Source of the DNA: Cynocephalus volans
Lineage: Eukaryota > Chordata > Mammalia > Dermoptera > Cynocephalidae
NCBI RefSeq assembly: GCF_027409185.1
Contig: NC_084474.1
Location: forward strand, 23,775,382-23,839,381
DNA: 64,000 bases
Direction: 5' to 3'
A program made the translations under genes and the position numbers. Numbering within the stretch: the stretch's first letter is position 1; each line of letters opens with the position of its first letter. This document shows positions 23,451-34,799 of this stretch, in pieces. The notes beneath the pieces were generated by a model that was not told the DNA's origin, ran no database searches, and worked only from the letters and a program-made list of their open reading frames with translations.

Positions 23451-23676
23451 CTGTTTTTTTTTTATTTTTTTTTTTAATTTTATTTTGTCGATATACATTG
23501 TGGCTGATTATTGCTCCCCATCACCAAAACCTCCCTCCCTTCTCCCTCCCCCCCTCCCCCCCAACAATGTCCTTTCTGTTTGCTTGTCGTATCAACTTCA
23601 AATAATTGTGGTTGTTATATCTTCTTCCCCCCCCCCCGGTTTGTGTGTGTGTGTGTGTGAATTTATATATTAATTT

Positions 23677-24065
23677 TTAGCTCCCACCAATAAGTGAGAA
23701 CATGTGGTATTTCTCTTTCTGTGCCTGACTTGTTTCACTTAATATAATTCTCTCAAGGTCCATCCATGTTGTTGCAAATGGCAGTATTTCATTCGTTTTT
23801 ATAGCTGAGTAGTATTCCATTGTGTAGATGTACCACATTTTCCGTATCCACTCATCTGATGATGGGCATTTGGGCTGGTTCCAACTCTCGGCTATTGTAA
23901 AGAGTGCTGCGATAAACATTGGAAAACAGGTATACCTTCGACTTGATGATTTCCATTCCTCTGGGTATATTCCCAACAGTGGGATAGCTGGGTCGTATGG
24001 TAGATCTATCTGCAATTGTTTGAGGAACCTCCATACCATTTTCCATAGAGGCTGCACCATTTTGC
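23677..24065 (-). pseudogene. L1 ORF2 C-terminal fragment, frame intact
   Basis: About 129 codons of the ORF2 C-terminus remain open to the natural stop, ending '...KYHMFSLIGGS'. It is 5' truncated by the insertion, so it has neither endonuclease nor reverse transcriptase and no promoter. The intact frame suggests a fairly recent insertion compared with the L1 at 2.9-9.6 kb. Confidence 0.85.
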
Positions 24066-24317
24066 ACCTCAAAGATTCTGATATGTACCCTAAGAGAAGT
24101 AGGATTTAATCCACTAAAGGATTTAAGCAAGGGAGTAATATGATCAAAGTTATATTTTGGAAAGCTCACTGTGGAGCCTGGATTGGAGATCAAAGCAGAG
24201 ACATGGAGACCAGTGAGTAGACTACTTCTGTAGCACAAGTGATGGATATGTGCTTAGACTAGTGTGATGGCAATGAAGATGGAAATAAGAAGATGGATTT
24301 GAGAGGTATTTAAGTGG

Positions 24318-24690
24318 TTTCTTAGTCCATTTGTGCTGCTATAACAAAAAAACTAAGGCTGGGTAATTTATAAAGAACAGAAAATTATCACCATTCTGGA
24401 AGTTTGGTGTCTGGTAATGGCCCCACTCCACTTCCAAGACGGCCCCTTGTTGCGGCACTCTCTGGAGAGGGGGATTGCTGTGTCCTCATGTAATCGAAGG
24501 GATGGAAGGGAAAGAGAGGGGAAAAACTCCCTCCTCTGTCAAGCCCTTTTGTAAGGGCACCTAATCTCATGCATGTAGATGGAGACCTCATGACTCAATC
24601 ACCTCCTAAAGCTCACACCTCTTAAGACTGTTGCATTGGGAATTAAGTTTCAATATGAATTTTGGAGGGGAGATCATCATTCAAACCATA
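24318..24690 (-). mobile_element. MLT1-type solo LTR, minus strand
   Basis: Reverse complement of a MaLR LTR: 'ttagtccatttgtgctgcta', 'gctgggtaatttataaagaa', 'cattctggaagtttggtgtc', then 'aatatgaattttggagggg' and 'cattcaaaccata'. It sits inside an older repeat. TSD ambiguous. Confidence 0.75.
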
Positions 24691-25426
24691 GAAGATGGTA
24701 AAATCAATAGGACTTGGTGATGGAAGGTAGGGCAGAGGGACTTGTCAAGAATGGCTCCAAAGTTGATGGCCTATGTAACTGTCTGGTTGATGATGCCATT
24801 GGCCAAAATATAAAACACTGGAATAGAATCAGTTTAGGAGAGGTTTAGGAGGGAGGATACAAGTTCAATTTTGGACAGATTTTGAATTAGAGGGGCTTCT
24901 AAAATATCAAAATGGAGATGTCAAGGAAGTAGATAGGTCTGGAGCTTAGAAAAGAGATATGAGCTGGAGTTATAATTTTAAAGTTACTGGCTTATGGAAG
25001 GCAATTGAAGCCATGGGTATCGAGCAAGTACAGAGTTAGTAAAGAAGAGGCTCTAGAACCTAGTTCTCGAGAGGTCCAACACGTAGAATAGAAGTAAGAG
25101 CTGCAAAACACTGAGTACAGAAATTTGAGCTATAAAAGGAACTGAGAAGGGAAAAGCCACATAAGTGAGAGGAAAAACCAGAATGTAGTGTTACAGAAGC
25201 TAAGAAGGAAAGTATTTTCTTGGATGGAGAGTTCAACACTGAATTAAGTGACTAGAGGTCATTGATAGTATTAACTTTTTCAGTGGAGTGATAAGCTCAC
25301 AAACAAGTTTAGAATAAGCATTTTTTTAAGTTTTTAAAAATTAACCCAAATTTTCACATAACAATTTACCCTAAAAGAGTCTTAGAGAAAAGGGAGTCAC
25401 AAAAAGAACACATGAATGAATCTTGT

Positions 25427-25573
25427 GGGGGGTTTTTTGTCTTTTTGTGACCGGCCACACCGCGCTCAGCCAGTGAGCGCACCGGCCATCCTTATATAGG
25501 ATCCGAAACCACGGCGGGAGCGCTGCTGCGCTCCCCGTGCCCCACTCTCCCGAGTGTGCCACGGCGTCGGCCC
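25427..25573 (-). mobile_element. tRNA-derived SINE with GC hairpin (CYN type), minus
   Basis: Reverse-complement text holds the box B-like 'TTCGGATCC' and an 8-bp perfect hairpin GGGAGCGC / GCGCTCCC with a 4-nt loop (25516-25535). The second half is partial and ends 'GGCCGGTCACAAAAAGAC'. The flanks share 'tgaatcttgt' (25417-25426 and 25574-25583). Confidence 0.85.
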
Positions 25574-25599
25574 TGAATCTTGTTTTTAAAAAATACATT

Positions 25600-26140
25600 A
25601 AAAGATTGGATTCTGAGCAGGGTTCTGTTAAAAACCCAAACTACTTTCTAAAAAAAGCTACAGTGAATCCCCAGAGGCAATACCCCCAGGAGAAAAATTT
25701 ATACTCTAGTAAGCTATAGGACACTCCTTCATGATCCACAATCCCAACAAAACTTAGAGTTTTATTTGTCATGTTCTTAGTCTGTGCCAGGAACCCACCG
25801 AATACGTAAAACTGCCTTACCGCAAAGACTTTTGGTACTTAGTCACCACTACAGACATTTATAGAGCACATTCTATGCCCCAGAGTATGCTAGGTGCTAG
25901 GGCACAAGAAAAAAATCTGTAGATCAGTTCAGACCTGTGGAGGGACTAACCCAGGGGGCCTTTCCTAGGCACAACATTATGCTTACTCTTGCCCAGTTTA
26001 TAACATGAGCCAAATGGGAGATGACTATGTTTTTTGGACGCATTGAATCTTGGTTCAAACAACTCTTTTAATAGGATGAAGTGATCCTGGAGATAACACC
26101 AACTTCCTCTCCCCAGTCTTCTTTGGCAACTGTGCTTATT
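25600..26140. other. Intergenic, old repeat traces only
   Basis: About 25850-25920 has 'acatttatagagcacattct' and 'atgctaggtgctagggc', weak MIR or old-repeat text. Otherwise unassigned. Confidence 0.35.
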
Positions 26141-26142
26141 AC

Positions 26143-26170
26143 TCATTCATTCATTCATTCATTCATTCAT
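26143..26170. repeat. (ATTC)n microsatellite
   Basis: About seven uninterrupted ATTC units. Confidence 0.95.
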
Positions 26171-26174
26171 CAGA

Positions 26175-27690
26175 CTCCAGGCTCTGGGACTGGTGCCGGG
26201 AATTCAGTGGTGAGCAAGATGGGCATGGTCCTTACCCTTGCGAAACTTACTGGATGGAGGATATCCCTGTTCCGGATGTACTGGCCCACACAAAGCTAAG
26301 AGATCAGTAGCCATGATTTATGAAATGGAGCTATCAGCCTTTCACAGATGGCTGTGTTTAGGACAGGGGTCCATCTTGGCCATTATGGGAGCTATTTGCG
26401 GGAAGAATGAGAGAGCCTCTGAGGAGCCATCGGGTGGCTGAGGTTGGGAGGGAGAGTCAGGGGGTGTAATAAGGAGCCATGTAAGTGCCCAATAAACCCA
26501 CTGGTAAAGAAAGTAGATCATACCAGCAACACTTTATTTCTAGGATTATTGATGCTGCAATTTGGAAGAGACCTCCAAGGCCGTGTAATCCCCTACTATC
26601 TCCTCAAGATAGGGCTCCCTCTCCTGCAGTCCCTGCATTCAGCCTGTTTTATGAGGCAGTGGTTTTATCGCTGAATGGTGGTGTTACAGTGGTGAGTCCT
26701 CCCACCCCAGTCCCTCTCCTTGGCCCAGGGATAATCTGCTTATGTTTTTGCCCTTGTGGCAGAGGACACTTCACTACTCCCCATTGTAGGTACAGCCCTG
26801 CCCCATTATTTTGAAAAAAAAACTTTTAAATGGAGATCATGACCCCACCTTCACTAGATTGTTAAAAAATACTCAGCACAGAGCTTTATCAAACTGACTG
26901 CTGTCTTGTTTCTCATCTTCTCTGCCTCAGCCCCAGGTTCATCTGGTTATGGGATCCTGGGATACTTACTTGCCGCTAGGGGTCCTTCTAGAGATTAATG
27001 ACCTACCACCAAATCCCAATTCCTCAGCTGGGCCTCCACTTCCTGATGCTAGAACTTCCCCTCCCTGCACAGCAGGGCGATGCTCTGAACACCTGTCAGA
27101 AAATCCCGTTTGGTCTGAAGAGTCAGGAGTTCTGAGTTCCAGTCCACGTTTTGACACTTCTTGTCTAGGTGAGTTCGGGCAGATTGCTTACAGTTTGCAG
27201 CTTTGGAGATCTCATCCACAAAAAGGGGTTGATAGCACCAATCTCGCAGTGGGGTCAGGATGATCAGATGGGATGATACACTGAGAGCACTTTGGGAATC
27301 CTGGAGCACCATACATATCCTAGACCTCCCTGTACTCCCTCTCTGCAGGCATCGGTGAGACTCCAGGGCCTGGACGTTCCAGCCAGTTCCACTGTGATAG
27401 GCCCAGTTTGGCAGGCTCTGTTCTGCCCTCCGAAGCACCACTGAATAAGTTGTCCCCTTCTTCAAATACATGAAACCAGCTGTCATATCAAAAAACAGCC
27501 CTGCCTGAAGGCCTTCCTTTGGCTTCTCTCTGACTTAGTAATAACCCCTCTTCAACACTCTTTTTTTTCCAGTAATGGCACTTTCTCTCACAATGAGCTT
27601 CAATTTTCATCAGGTTGCTACAGTCTTCCAGTTTACAAGACTAGCCTAGACTCTTCTAAGAGACGCAGAGGTAGGTAGGAAGGCAAGCGG
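26175..27690. other. Intergenic, nothing recognised
   Basis: Less AT-rich than its surroundings, with several short open frames on both strands. None has a domain, start context or splice pattern that I would support. Confidence 0.35.
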
Positions 27691-27769
27691 AGGCTGCAGA
27701 GCCCCCCGAAAGTTCCTGGAACATGTGTGCCATGAGGAGGGTGCTGCTGCCTAAACAAACCCCATTAGC

Positions 27770-27960
27770 TTCCCAGCTGCCTCTGTGCGTGTATCTTTCT
27801 ATTGACAGTGATTATGCAAATGTGATATTTGTTTTAATGAGCATGTCAGGTGTGTTTTGCTGTAACGTTATACATGATTGACTGTGGTATTAAAGTAACA
27901 ACTTGATGACAACTGCATAAGAATATTTGCAGCTGTAAAAATAGAGATGTGGCAAACTTC
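27770..27960. promoter_or_regulatory. Candidate conserved non-coding block
   Basis: Repeat-free AT-rich text with a consensus octamer ATGCAAAT at 27814-27821 (POU-type site), preceded by TGACAG (MEIS/TGIF-type), and other homeodomain-like AT cores. It looks like the unique, motif-dense text of developmental enhancers in gene deserts. This is inference from motifs; no conservation could be measured. Confidence 0.25.
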
Positions 27961-28214
27961 TTTCTTCTAGCAGTGGCACAACCCATGCTGGACAATAGGA
28001 GCCTAAATATTCTCTAAAGCAATTCTCATGATATGAAGAAAATCCAGATATTCAATACCCATACCTAGTCATCATTTCTGCCAAATTCCTTTGGAGGCAC
28101 AGGAGTGGCCAGGCTCCAGCTGGCCAGTTGATTAATCTTAGAGAGGCAGCCCAGACATGAGGATTTTTTTCTGGAGCTGTCCTGAAGTTGGGGAAAGGGC
28201 ACACTTTATTTCAG

Positions 28215-28450
28215 AGATGCAGAATGGCAGAGTAGTTGTGGAGTCAGACCACACCTGATTTTGAATTCCGGTTTCTGCCCTTCTTTGCTGCATGATCTTA
28301 GAAAAGTTACTTACTCTCTGAGGATCTTAGTTTTCATATCTGTAAAGCGAATATTAAGGATAATGCCTACTTCATGGGGTGTTGTAAGAATTTAGTAAGG
28401 TGCTACCTGTAATGCACTTAGCAGAGTACATGGGCCAATAAATTATTTAT
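28215..28450 (+). repeat. MIR SINE remnant
   Basis: Contains 'gtggagtcagaccacacctg', 'cttagaaaagttacttactc' and 'cacttagcagagtacatggg'. Nearly full-length MIR. Confidence 0.85.
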
Positions 28451-28459
28451 GTTGTTAGG

Positions 28460-29635
28460 AGCTAGGACTGCCAAAGGCATTTGCTTTCTGCTCACTGTCT
28501 TAGATACTGGAGATAATACTTGACTATAGATTTCTCTTCCCATATTTCCTTCACACCTCCAGCCTCAGTTCTCCCTACCCTGATTGCTTTTCCATCTGTA
28601 CTGCAAAATGTCAAACTCTCTTCTGAAGGATGCCATCGGGGAACTGTGATCTCTCCTGTCATGGCCACTGACAGCCATCTGGCAAGATCAGGGAGGAGCT
28701 TATTAACAAGGAGGGTATCTTGTTCTTTCATTACATGCAGTTGGATAAGGAGGAAGAGCCCCAGTCATACTCTGAAACACAGACAGGTAAATCAACACAC
28801 CACAACCAAGTCAGTTACCAAGACAACAACGTCTGACCAAAATCCATTTTCATGTCTTTGATTTCACTATATGACCCCTGCTTATTGCTCTGACCCTTCC
28901 TATCACAACACACACTTGTCAATATTTTGCCCAAATCACATCATGTTGGCAGTGCAGAAGTAACATTATGGGCCAGCGCTTGGTCATTTTACCTTCCTAC
29001 TCCTAACTCTAGAAAAGGGGATAATGAGAAATGCACAAACAACAAAATTGATGAAATATCTGAATTCTTATGACAAATTACAGTAAGTATATGTAAAATT
29101 TTTAGAATAGCTTGGCTTTACGATCCACAAATAATCCAAAAACTTTTTAATAATTAAGAGCCTCAACATTCTCTCATGAAAAATTTAGCCAGAATTCCTA
29201 ATGAAATAAAGTGATTTGAACTCTAACTCATATAGCATCCAATTAAATTTTTCCAAACTAGGTTGCTCAAAAAGATACAAAAGGCCTAAATAATTCATTG
29301 ACAGTCAAGAATTGGATATTATTCCCAAACTCCAAGAATGAGGCTGAACTGAATGAGCCGAGAAATGATACATAAAGTCAGACCCAGCTGGTGAGGCCTT
29401 CCCAAGCAGGCAGCACGGTAACACCTCACAGCAGAAAAAGCGATTCATCATCATATCCTACTATCTTTTTCATTTAAGAATAGCATTTAACAAACCTATT
29501 TTAGAATCTGATTCATTATCATTTTTAGGAAATTTAAAGGCCTTAAACCTTCTCCATAGTGTGTGTGATGGCACCTAAAGTTCACATCTTTCGCAGAAAG
29601 GTGGAACATCAGTCCTAATTTTATACACTAGTGTG
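28460..29635. other. Intergenic, nothing recognised
   Basis: No repeat, exon or RNA gene supported. Confidence 0.4.
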
Positions 29636-29639
29636 AATG

Positions 29640-29800
29640 AGGGCACAAAGCATCAGATTTGCAGGTCAGGAGACCCAGCTTCTATTCCTGACTCAGTCAC
29701 TACTTTTCTGGCTTTTCTTAAAAGCCTCAGTTTTTCCATTCATAATACACGGGCATGAATGCCTTTGTCAAATTTCATTAGAACAAATTATGTCATCACC
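29640..29800 (+). repeat. MIR-like remnant
   Basis: Weak match: 'gcaggtcaggagacccagct', 'ctattcctgactcagtcact', 'agcctcagtttttccattc'. Confidence 0.5.
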
Positions 29801-30059
29801 ATTCATTTAAAAACTATTGAGCCATACTGTGTGTGAGGCAATGTCCTACTTGCTATAAATAGGATAATGAACAAGAAAGGCATGATTCCTAATCTCACAG
29901 AGATTACATTTGTTTCAAATATTTTTACTGCTATCCTACAATTGATATGACACTTTCAGGAACCACCGAGGATACATGAAGGCAATAAGTCAACAAAGAA
30001 GTCAACAGATATTTGTTGAATATTTACAATGTTTGAGACATCATACCAGATACAATGAC

Positions 30060-30185
30060 AAATAAAAATATCCCACACTAGACTTATGATGCAAGAGGAC
30101 AGAGGTCATGTTGGTCATTGCACTCTGTATCCCCAAAGTCTAGCATAGTGCCCAGTGCTCAGCAGTGCATGAGTGTGTGAGTGAA
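30060..30185 (+). repeat. L2 3' end remnant
   Basis: Contains 'gaggacagaggtcatgttgg', 'ctctgtatccccaaagtcta' and 'catagtgcccagtgctcagc'. Confidence 0.65.
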
Positions 30186-30309
30186 AAAATAATCATGAGC
30201 CCTGCACACAAGGTATTAGAACCTAAAAGGGAACTTAAAGCATCTGCACATCCATGCGTCAACTACAATAAATAATAGTATGTTACAAAAAGAAATGAAG
30301 GACATGAAA

Positions 30310-30815
30310 GAATTAAAAGCAGGAATTCAAACAGATACTTGCATATCTGTATTCATGGCAGCATTATTCACAACAGCCATAAGGTGGAAGCAACCCCACG
30401 TGCCCATCAACAGATGAGTAGATAAACAGAATGTGGTATATCCATACAATGGAACATTATCCAGCCTTACAATTTTTGCACATGCTACAATATAGATGAA
30501 ACTTTAAGACATTATGCTAAGTAAAATAAGCCAGGAATAAAGGGACAAATATTGTATGATTCTACTTATATGAGATACCATCAAAATCATAGAGACAGAA
30601 AGTACAATGGTGGTTAACAGGAGCTGTAGGGAAGGGAGAACACAGAGTCATTGTTTAATGCATAAAGAGTTTCCATTTGGGATGATGAGAAAGTTCTGTA
30701 AATGGATAGTGGTGATTGTTGCACAGTGTGAATGTACTTAATGCCACTGAACTGTACACCTAACAATGATTAAAATGGTAAATTTTATGTTATGTATATT
30801 TTACCACAATTTTTT
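30310..30815 (+). mobile_element. L1M 3' end
   Basis: Contains 'cagcattattcacaacagcc', 'gtatatccatacaatggaac' and 'attatccagccttac' (ORF2 end and 3'UTR), then 'gtgaatgtacttaatgccac' and 'tgaactgtacacctaac', ending in an A-rich tail near 30810. Only the 3' end is present. Confidence 0.85.
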
Positions 30816-30819
30816 TTAA

Positions 30820-32395
30820 AAAGCCATGAAGAGTTCAGGAGGCAGTGAGAACATCTGCCTGGGATAACCAAGGAGAGGGTTTTTAGAGGTGGTCTCGTGT
30901 GAGCTTGCTCTTCCTTTTAATGACTACAAATCAAAGTTCTCTGTTTACAGTAGGTAAGCATTCATTTTCCTATGGTTCACCAGCTTTATATGACTTCTTC
31001 TTACTCAAGAAACTGGTAAGACTGGTTGCTCTGGGAAGAAGCACTAGAAGTCTAGGGGTTGAGGAATCTGATGGCTTGGGGTAGGAATTTTCATTTATTC
31101 TTTTTTTGTTTAAAGTACTAATATCAAATTTTAAAACAAATGACTCCTGAACCTCTTTACAAAGATTCCAAAATTTTGTCTGAAAGACAGATCAAGATTG
31201 TCTTAGGTTCCTACACTTCTTTTATGCAAAGGACATAAAGACAATATTCCATATCAGAAGCATTAATTAATTGACTGTCAAAGTACCTTTTCAATTTGAA
31301 ACTCTAACCATCCCTTCTGGGGACATCAATTTTGTGACTATGAAACCTTCCTTTCTGCTAATCACCCTCAACACACAAATATTAATTTCCTATCAGTCAG
31401 AGGACAGATTTGGGTATTGCTATTTCAGATAATACATGATTGATGGTTTTATATTGATGCCTGAAACAGAAAAGAAACTGAAAAATACAACCATACTAAG
31501 GATGGAATTATAAGCATACTTACTAAACAATTAGTTAAAGGTAAAGAAGTAATGATATCAAATTATTCAGACAGTGCAGTTTTAACTACCAATCCTTCCT
31601 CCCAGACATGCTTAAGTCAGAGCCTTGGACCAGCTCTTTTATGCTCCTTATCTTAATCTTGGGTCCTCTTCTAATGAATTGTAATTTATCCAGATAATCC
31701 CAGGGTAGAGGCATTTGTGGTGGCAATGCCCTAGATTAAAAGACCAGTTTTCTTAGACTACTTTGCTGGTGGGTGTTGCCATGCAACTAAGACCTACCCA
31801 ATAAGGACTATTGTGTCACTATCTGGAAGATTCCTCAGCTAGGAGATGCACACCCTTTGCCATTCCCTTTGTCTCCTTCTCAGAAGTGATTTTGAGGAAT
31901 GAGCTGAGAAAGAATGAGCTGAGGGTGAAGGAACAGAGAGAGAGGAGGCTGGGTTGCTAACGGAATCATGAAGTTTCTATCCAAGACCAGGCCCCCTCCT
32001 ATGGATTTTTTTATGTGGGAAAATGAACTACTGTGTGGTTGAGCCACTGTTATTTGGAGTTCCTGTTATTTGCTGTTTAAGTTTGCTTTCTTTCTCTTTC
32101 TTCCACACATTCTTTCTTCTTCATGCTCACTTTTTTCCTGTAATTCCTGTACTTTTGCACACTGTGATACAATCTGTTTTCTGGAAGCTTTAGCTTTCCT
32201 GCACGTGTACCTTCTGCAATCCACTCTGTCTCTTGCTTGGGGCCATTACTAGGTGTTCTCTATCTCTAACTGCTATGTCTGCTTTATCAGGTTCGTGTAA
32301 GTACACTCCAATGTGTGCAGAATGACAAAATCACCTAAAGACAAATTTCTCAGAATGTATTCCCTTCATTAAGTGACGCATAAGTATAGTTCATC
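30820..32395. other. Intergenic, nothing recognised
   Basis: Unassigned, AT-rich. No exon or RNA gene supported. Confidence 0.4.
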
Positions 32396-32399
32396 AATA

Positions 32400-33480
32400 T
32401 TTCACCCTGTTTACTCAGCAAATATTTGTTGAGCACCTAGCACCTACCAAGCACCTTTTTTAAGCACTAGGGACACGTCAGTGAACAAAACAGATATAAA
32501 TCGCTTCCCTGTGACATTTACATTCTAGTGTGGGAAAAAGAAAATAAACAATAAACATTAAATCAATCAATCAATGAAAAAAGTAAATAAACAGTCTGGT
32601 ATGTTAGCAGGGGAGAGATGCCATGGAAAATCAGAGCAGGGTAAAGGGGATTGGGAGGTTCACAGTGAAGAAGAGAGGCAGGACTGGAAGGGAGTCAAAT
32701 TTTAAAGAAAGGAGTAACAGTTGGCCCTTCGAGAAGGCAATGTTTAAGCAAAGACTTGAAGGTGGTGAGGAATGGAGACATTCAGATATCACAGGAAAGA
32801 GCATTTCAGGCAGCTAATACAATGAGGGAACAGCTAGTGCAAAGGTCCTGTGGTTTGAAGAAATAATGAATGCAAGCAGTTGGGAGAGAGGTATAGGAAG
32901 AGGTCAGAGAGATCTTGAACCTTGTAGGTCAATCTCAGTTCTTTGGTTGTAACTCTGAGTGACACGAGGAGCCACTGTAGGGCTTGGAGCAGAAGAGTGA
33001 CAGAAAATGGTTTTAAATTTAGAAGGACACTCTAGCTGCTGCATTGGGAACATATTACAAAAGAACAAGAATGGAAGCAGAGAGGCCAATTTGGAGAACT
33101 GCGATAATCCAGGTGAGAAATAGTTAAAACCTTGGGCCAAGATATAGCAAACGGTGAGTGGAAATGTTCAGATTCTAGATTTACTTTGAAGGTAGAGGCA
33201 GAGGACTTTGTTGACCAATTGGATATGGGGTATGAAAAAAAGAATCAAGCATGACTCCAAGTTTTTTGGCCTGAGCAGCTGGAAGAATGGTGTTGTCATT
33301 AACTAAAACAGGGAAACCCACAGGTGCAGCAGGCTTCGAGGGAGGGCTTCAGTGTGGCCCTGTGAAGCGGGAGACATCTATTAGATATTCAAGCAGCCTT
33401 GAATTTCATACACACTTGGAGTTCAAACAAAATTCTGGGTTCTGAGTATAAACTTTGGAGTCATGATGAGTAGATGAATA
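32400..33480 (+). repeat. Old dispersed mammalian repeat, long copy, family not named
   Basis: About 1 kb in a known order: 'caaatatttgttgagcacct', 'cagtgaacaaaacagatata', 'gtgggaaaaagaaaataaac', 'agcaaagacttgaaggtggt', 'gctagtgcaaaggtcctgtg', 'atgactccaagttttttggc', 'gagcagctggaagaatggtg'. This is the best copy in the window and the reference for the partial ones at 0.85, 22.7, 47.5 and 63.1 kb. Confidence 0.6.
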
Positions 33481-33644
33481 AAGGGTTCTGAACAATGATA
33501 AAACATAGTTTCCTTTCTTCAAGGAATCTTAACATTTTGTAGCTGAAGGAATGGCTTTCAAAGCGTGTGAACAAGACCATTTACCAAAGAAACAAGTCAA
33601 AACCTCACCTTATGATGTTTTCCATTCTTTCATTTTAAAGTAAT

Positions 33645-33800
33645 TTGTCTCAAAACACGGTCTGCAGACTTGCTGAATCAGAATAATAAGCATAATTATT
33701 CTGTAATTATTCTTATTCTTATTCAATAAGAATAATTCTGTAATAAGCACAATTAGTGATTCTCACACATACTCAAATCTGAAAATCACCCATTCTGAAT
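33645..33800. repeat. MER5-like remnant with perfect 13-bp hairpin
   Basis: Diverged MER5-type text ('cacggtctgcagacttgctg', 'agtgattctcacacatactc'). It includes a perfect inverted repeat with arms 33705-33717 and 33725-33737 and a 7-nt loop. Confidence 0.4.
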
Positions 33801-33931
33801 GTGTAATTCTGTGGCATAGACTGTCATTTGGAAGTTCCTACTTTCATACCTATCATGGCAATTAAGTGTGGGTCACAAATGATGGGCACAGCATAAGGAC
33901 AGAGTCGCTAGGAAACCCTGATATCCAAGTC

Positions 33932-34078
33932 TTTTTTTTTTTTTTTTTTTTTGTCTTTTTCGTGACTGGTACTCTGCCAGTGAGCGCACCGGCCAGTCCT
34001 ATATAGAATCTGAACCCGCGGCGGGAGCGCCGCTGCGCTCCCAGCGCCGCACTCTCCCGAGTGCGCCACAGGCTCGGC
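33932..34078 (-). mobile_element. tRNA-derived SINE with GC hairpin (CYN type), minus
   Basis: A poly(T) of about 22 at the left end, then on minus the box B-like text and a perfect 8-bp hairpin GGGAGCGC / GCGCTCCC (34023-34042). CpGs are largely kept. The flanks share 'ccaagtc' (33925-33931 and 34079-34085), a short TSD. Confidence 0.85.
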
Positions 34079-34467
34079 CCAAGTCATTTTATGATAGCCA
34101 TAGATTGGCACGTTAATGGTATTTATCAATATTCAAAGAAATATTTTTCTGGGTAACCTTCTGAATCATTTCCTGCATCATCTCCACAACAACCCTGATC
34201 ATTTGCCTTTAAGATGAATCTCTTTTGCTCTGAGTTATGACAACTTTGGTTTGGATGAGCATGATGTTTCAGGAAAGACGCTGCTATTTCTCAGCCATAT
34301 CTGATTCTCCAATGTCAGCATTTAGATAGAAACCTGTATTCCCATGACAGTTTTCCAGTTCTTTCTAATCTTGTTTTTCCCTTTACTATATTTTGCTTGC
34401 TGATGGGGTTTAAGAGCACATGTGACTATACTATAGTCTGATGAACTGGAAAGTCCTTACAAAGGTA

Positions 34468-34793
34468 CAGTCTTCCCTAGGTATTTGTGGGAGATTGGTT
34501 CCTGGACTCCCCCATGAATATCAAAATCTGTGGATGCTCAAGTCCCTGAAATAAGTTGGCACAGTTTTGCACAGAATATACCCACAACCTCCTGTATACT
34601 GTAAATCATCTCTAGGTTACTTATAATACCTAACACAATGTAAATCTATGTAAATAACCATTTTACTGTATTTTTTAGATTTACAGTTTTTATTGTTGTG
34701 AGATTTTTTTTCACTTTTTTTCCCCTGAATATTTTCAGTCTGTGGTTGAATCTGCTGATGGATGACAAACTCATCGATACAGAGGACTGACTG
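34468..34793. mobile_element. Tigger-like DNA transposon, non-autonomous
   Basis: 326 bp bounded by TA dinucleotides (34466-34467 and 34794-34795). The ends are inverted: 'cagtcttccctaggtat' at left, and reverse complement 'cagtcagtcctctgtatc' at right. The inside has 'ggactcccccatgaatatca' and 'tctgtggatgctcaagtccc', text known from TcMar-Tigger internally deleted elements. No transposase frame. Confidence 0.75.
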
Positions 34794-34799
34794 TAATTG

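Larger units (their letters stand above)
22998..24065 (-). mobile_element. 5'-truncated L1 with probable 3' transduction
   Basis: Read on minus: L1 ORF2 C-terminus from 24065 ('[15 protein letters not shown]', '[14 protein letters not shown]', '[18 protein letters not shown]', 'MEYYSAIKTNEILPF', stop at 23677), then L1 3'UTR with G-rich runs, a first poly(A) (about 23472-23453), then about 400 bp of non-L1 sequence (including a MER5A-like piece), then a second poly(A) (23040-22998). One 14-bp TSD, ACCTCAAAGATTCT, flanks the whole unit (22984-22997 and 24066-24079). The L1 part has no TSD of its own. Confidence 0.85.
22740..25260 (+). repeat. Old dispersed repeat (same family as 32400-33480), interrupted twice
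   Basis: Segments before 22984, between 24080 and 24317, and after 24692 follow one old repeat: 'gagtaatatgatcaaagtta', 'gctcactgtggagcctggat', 'agaatggctccaaagttgat', 'gttcaattttggacagattt'. It is interrupted by an L1 insertion (22998-24065) and an MLT1-type LTR (about 24318-24690). Confidence 0.55.

Noticed and set aside
26949-27486. Frames of 104 and 145 codons on opposite strands as exons
   Set aside because: No recognisable protein, no flanking splice sites in a sensible arrangement, no CpG-rich promoter. Could not be supported.
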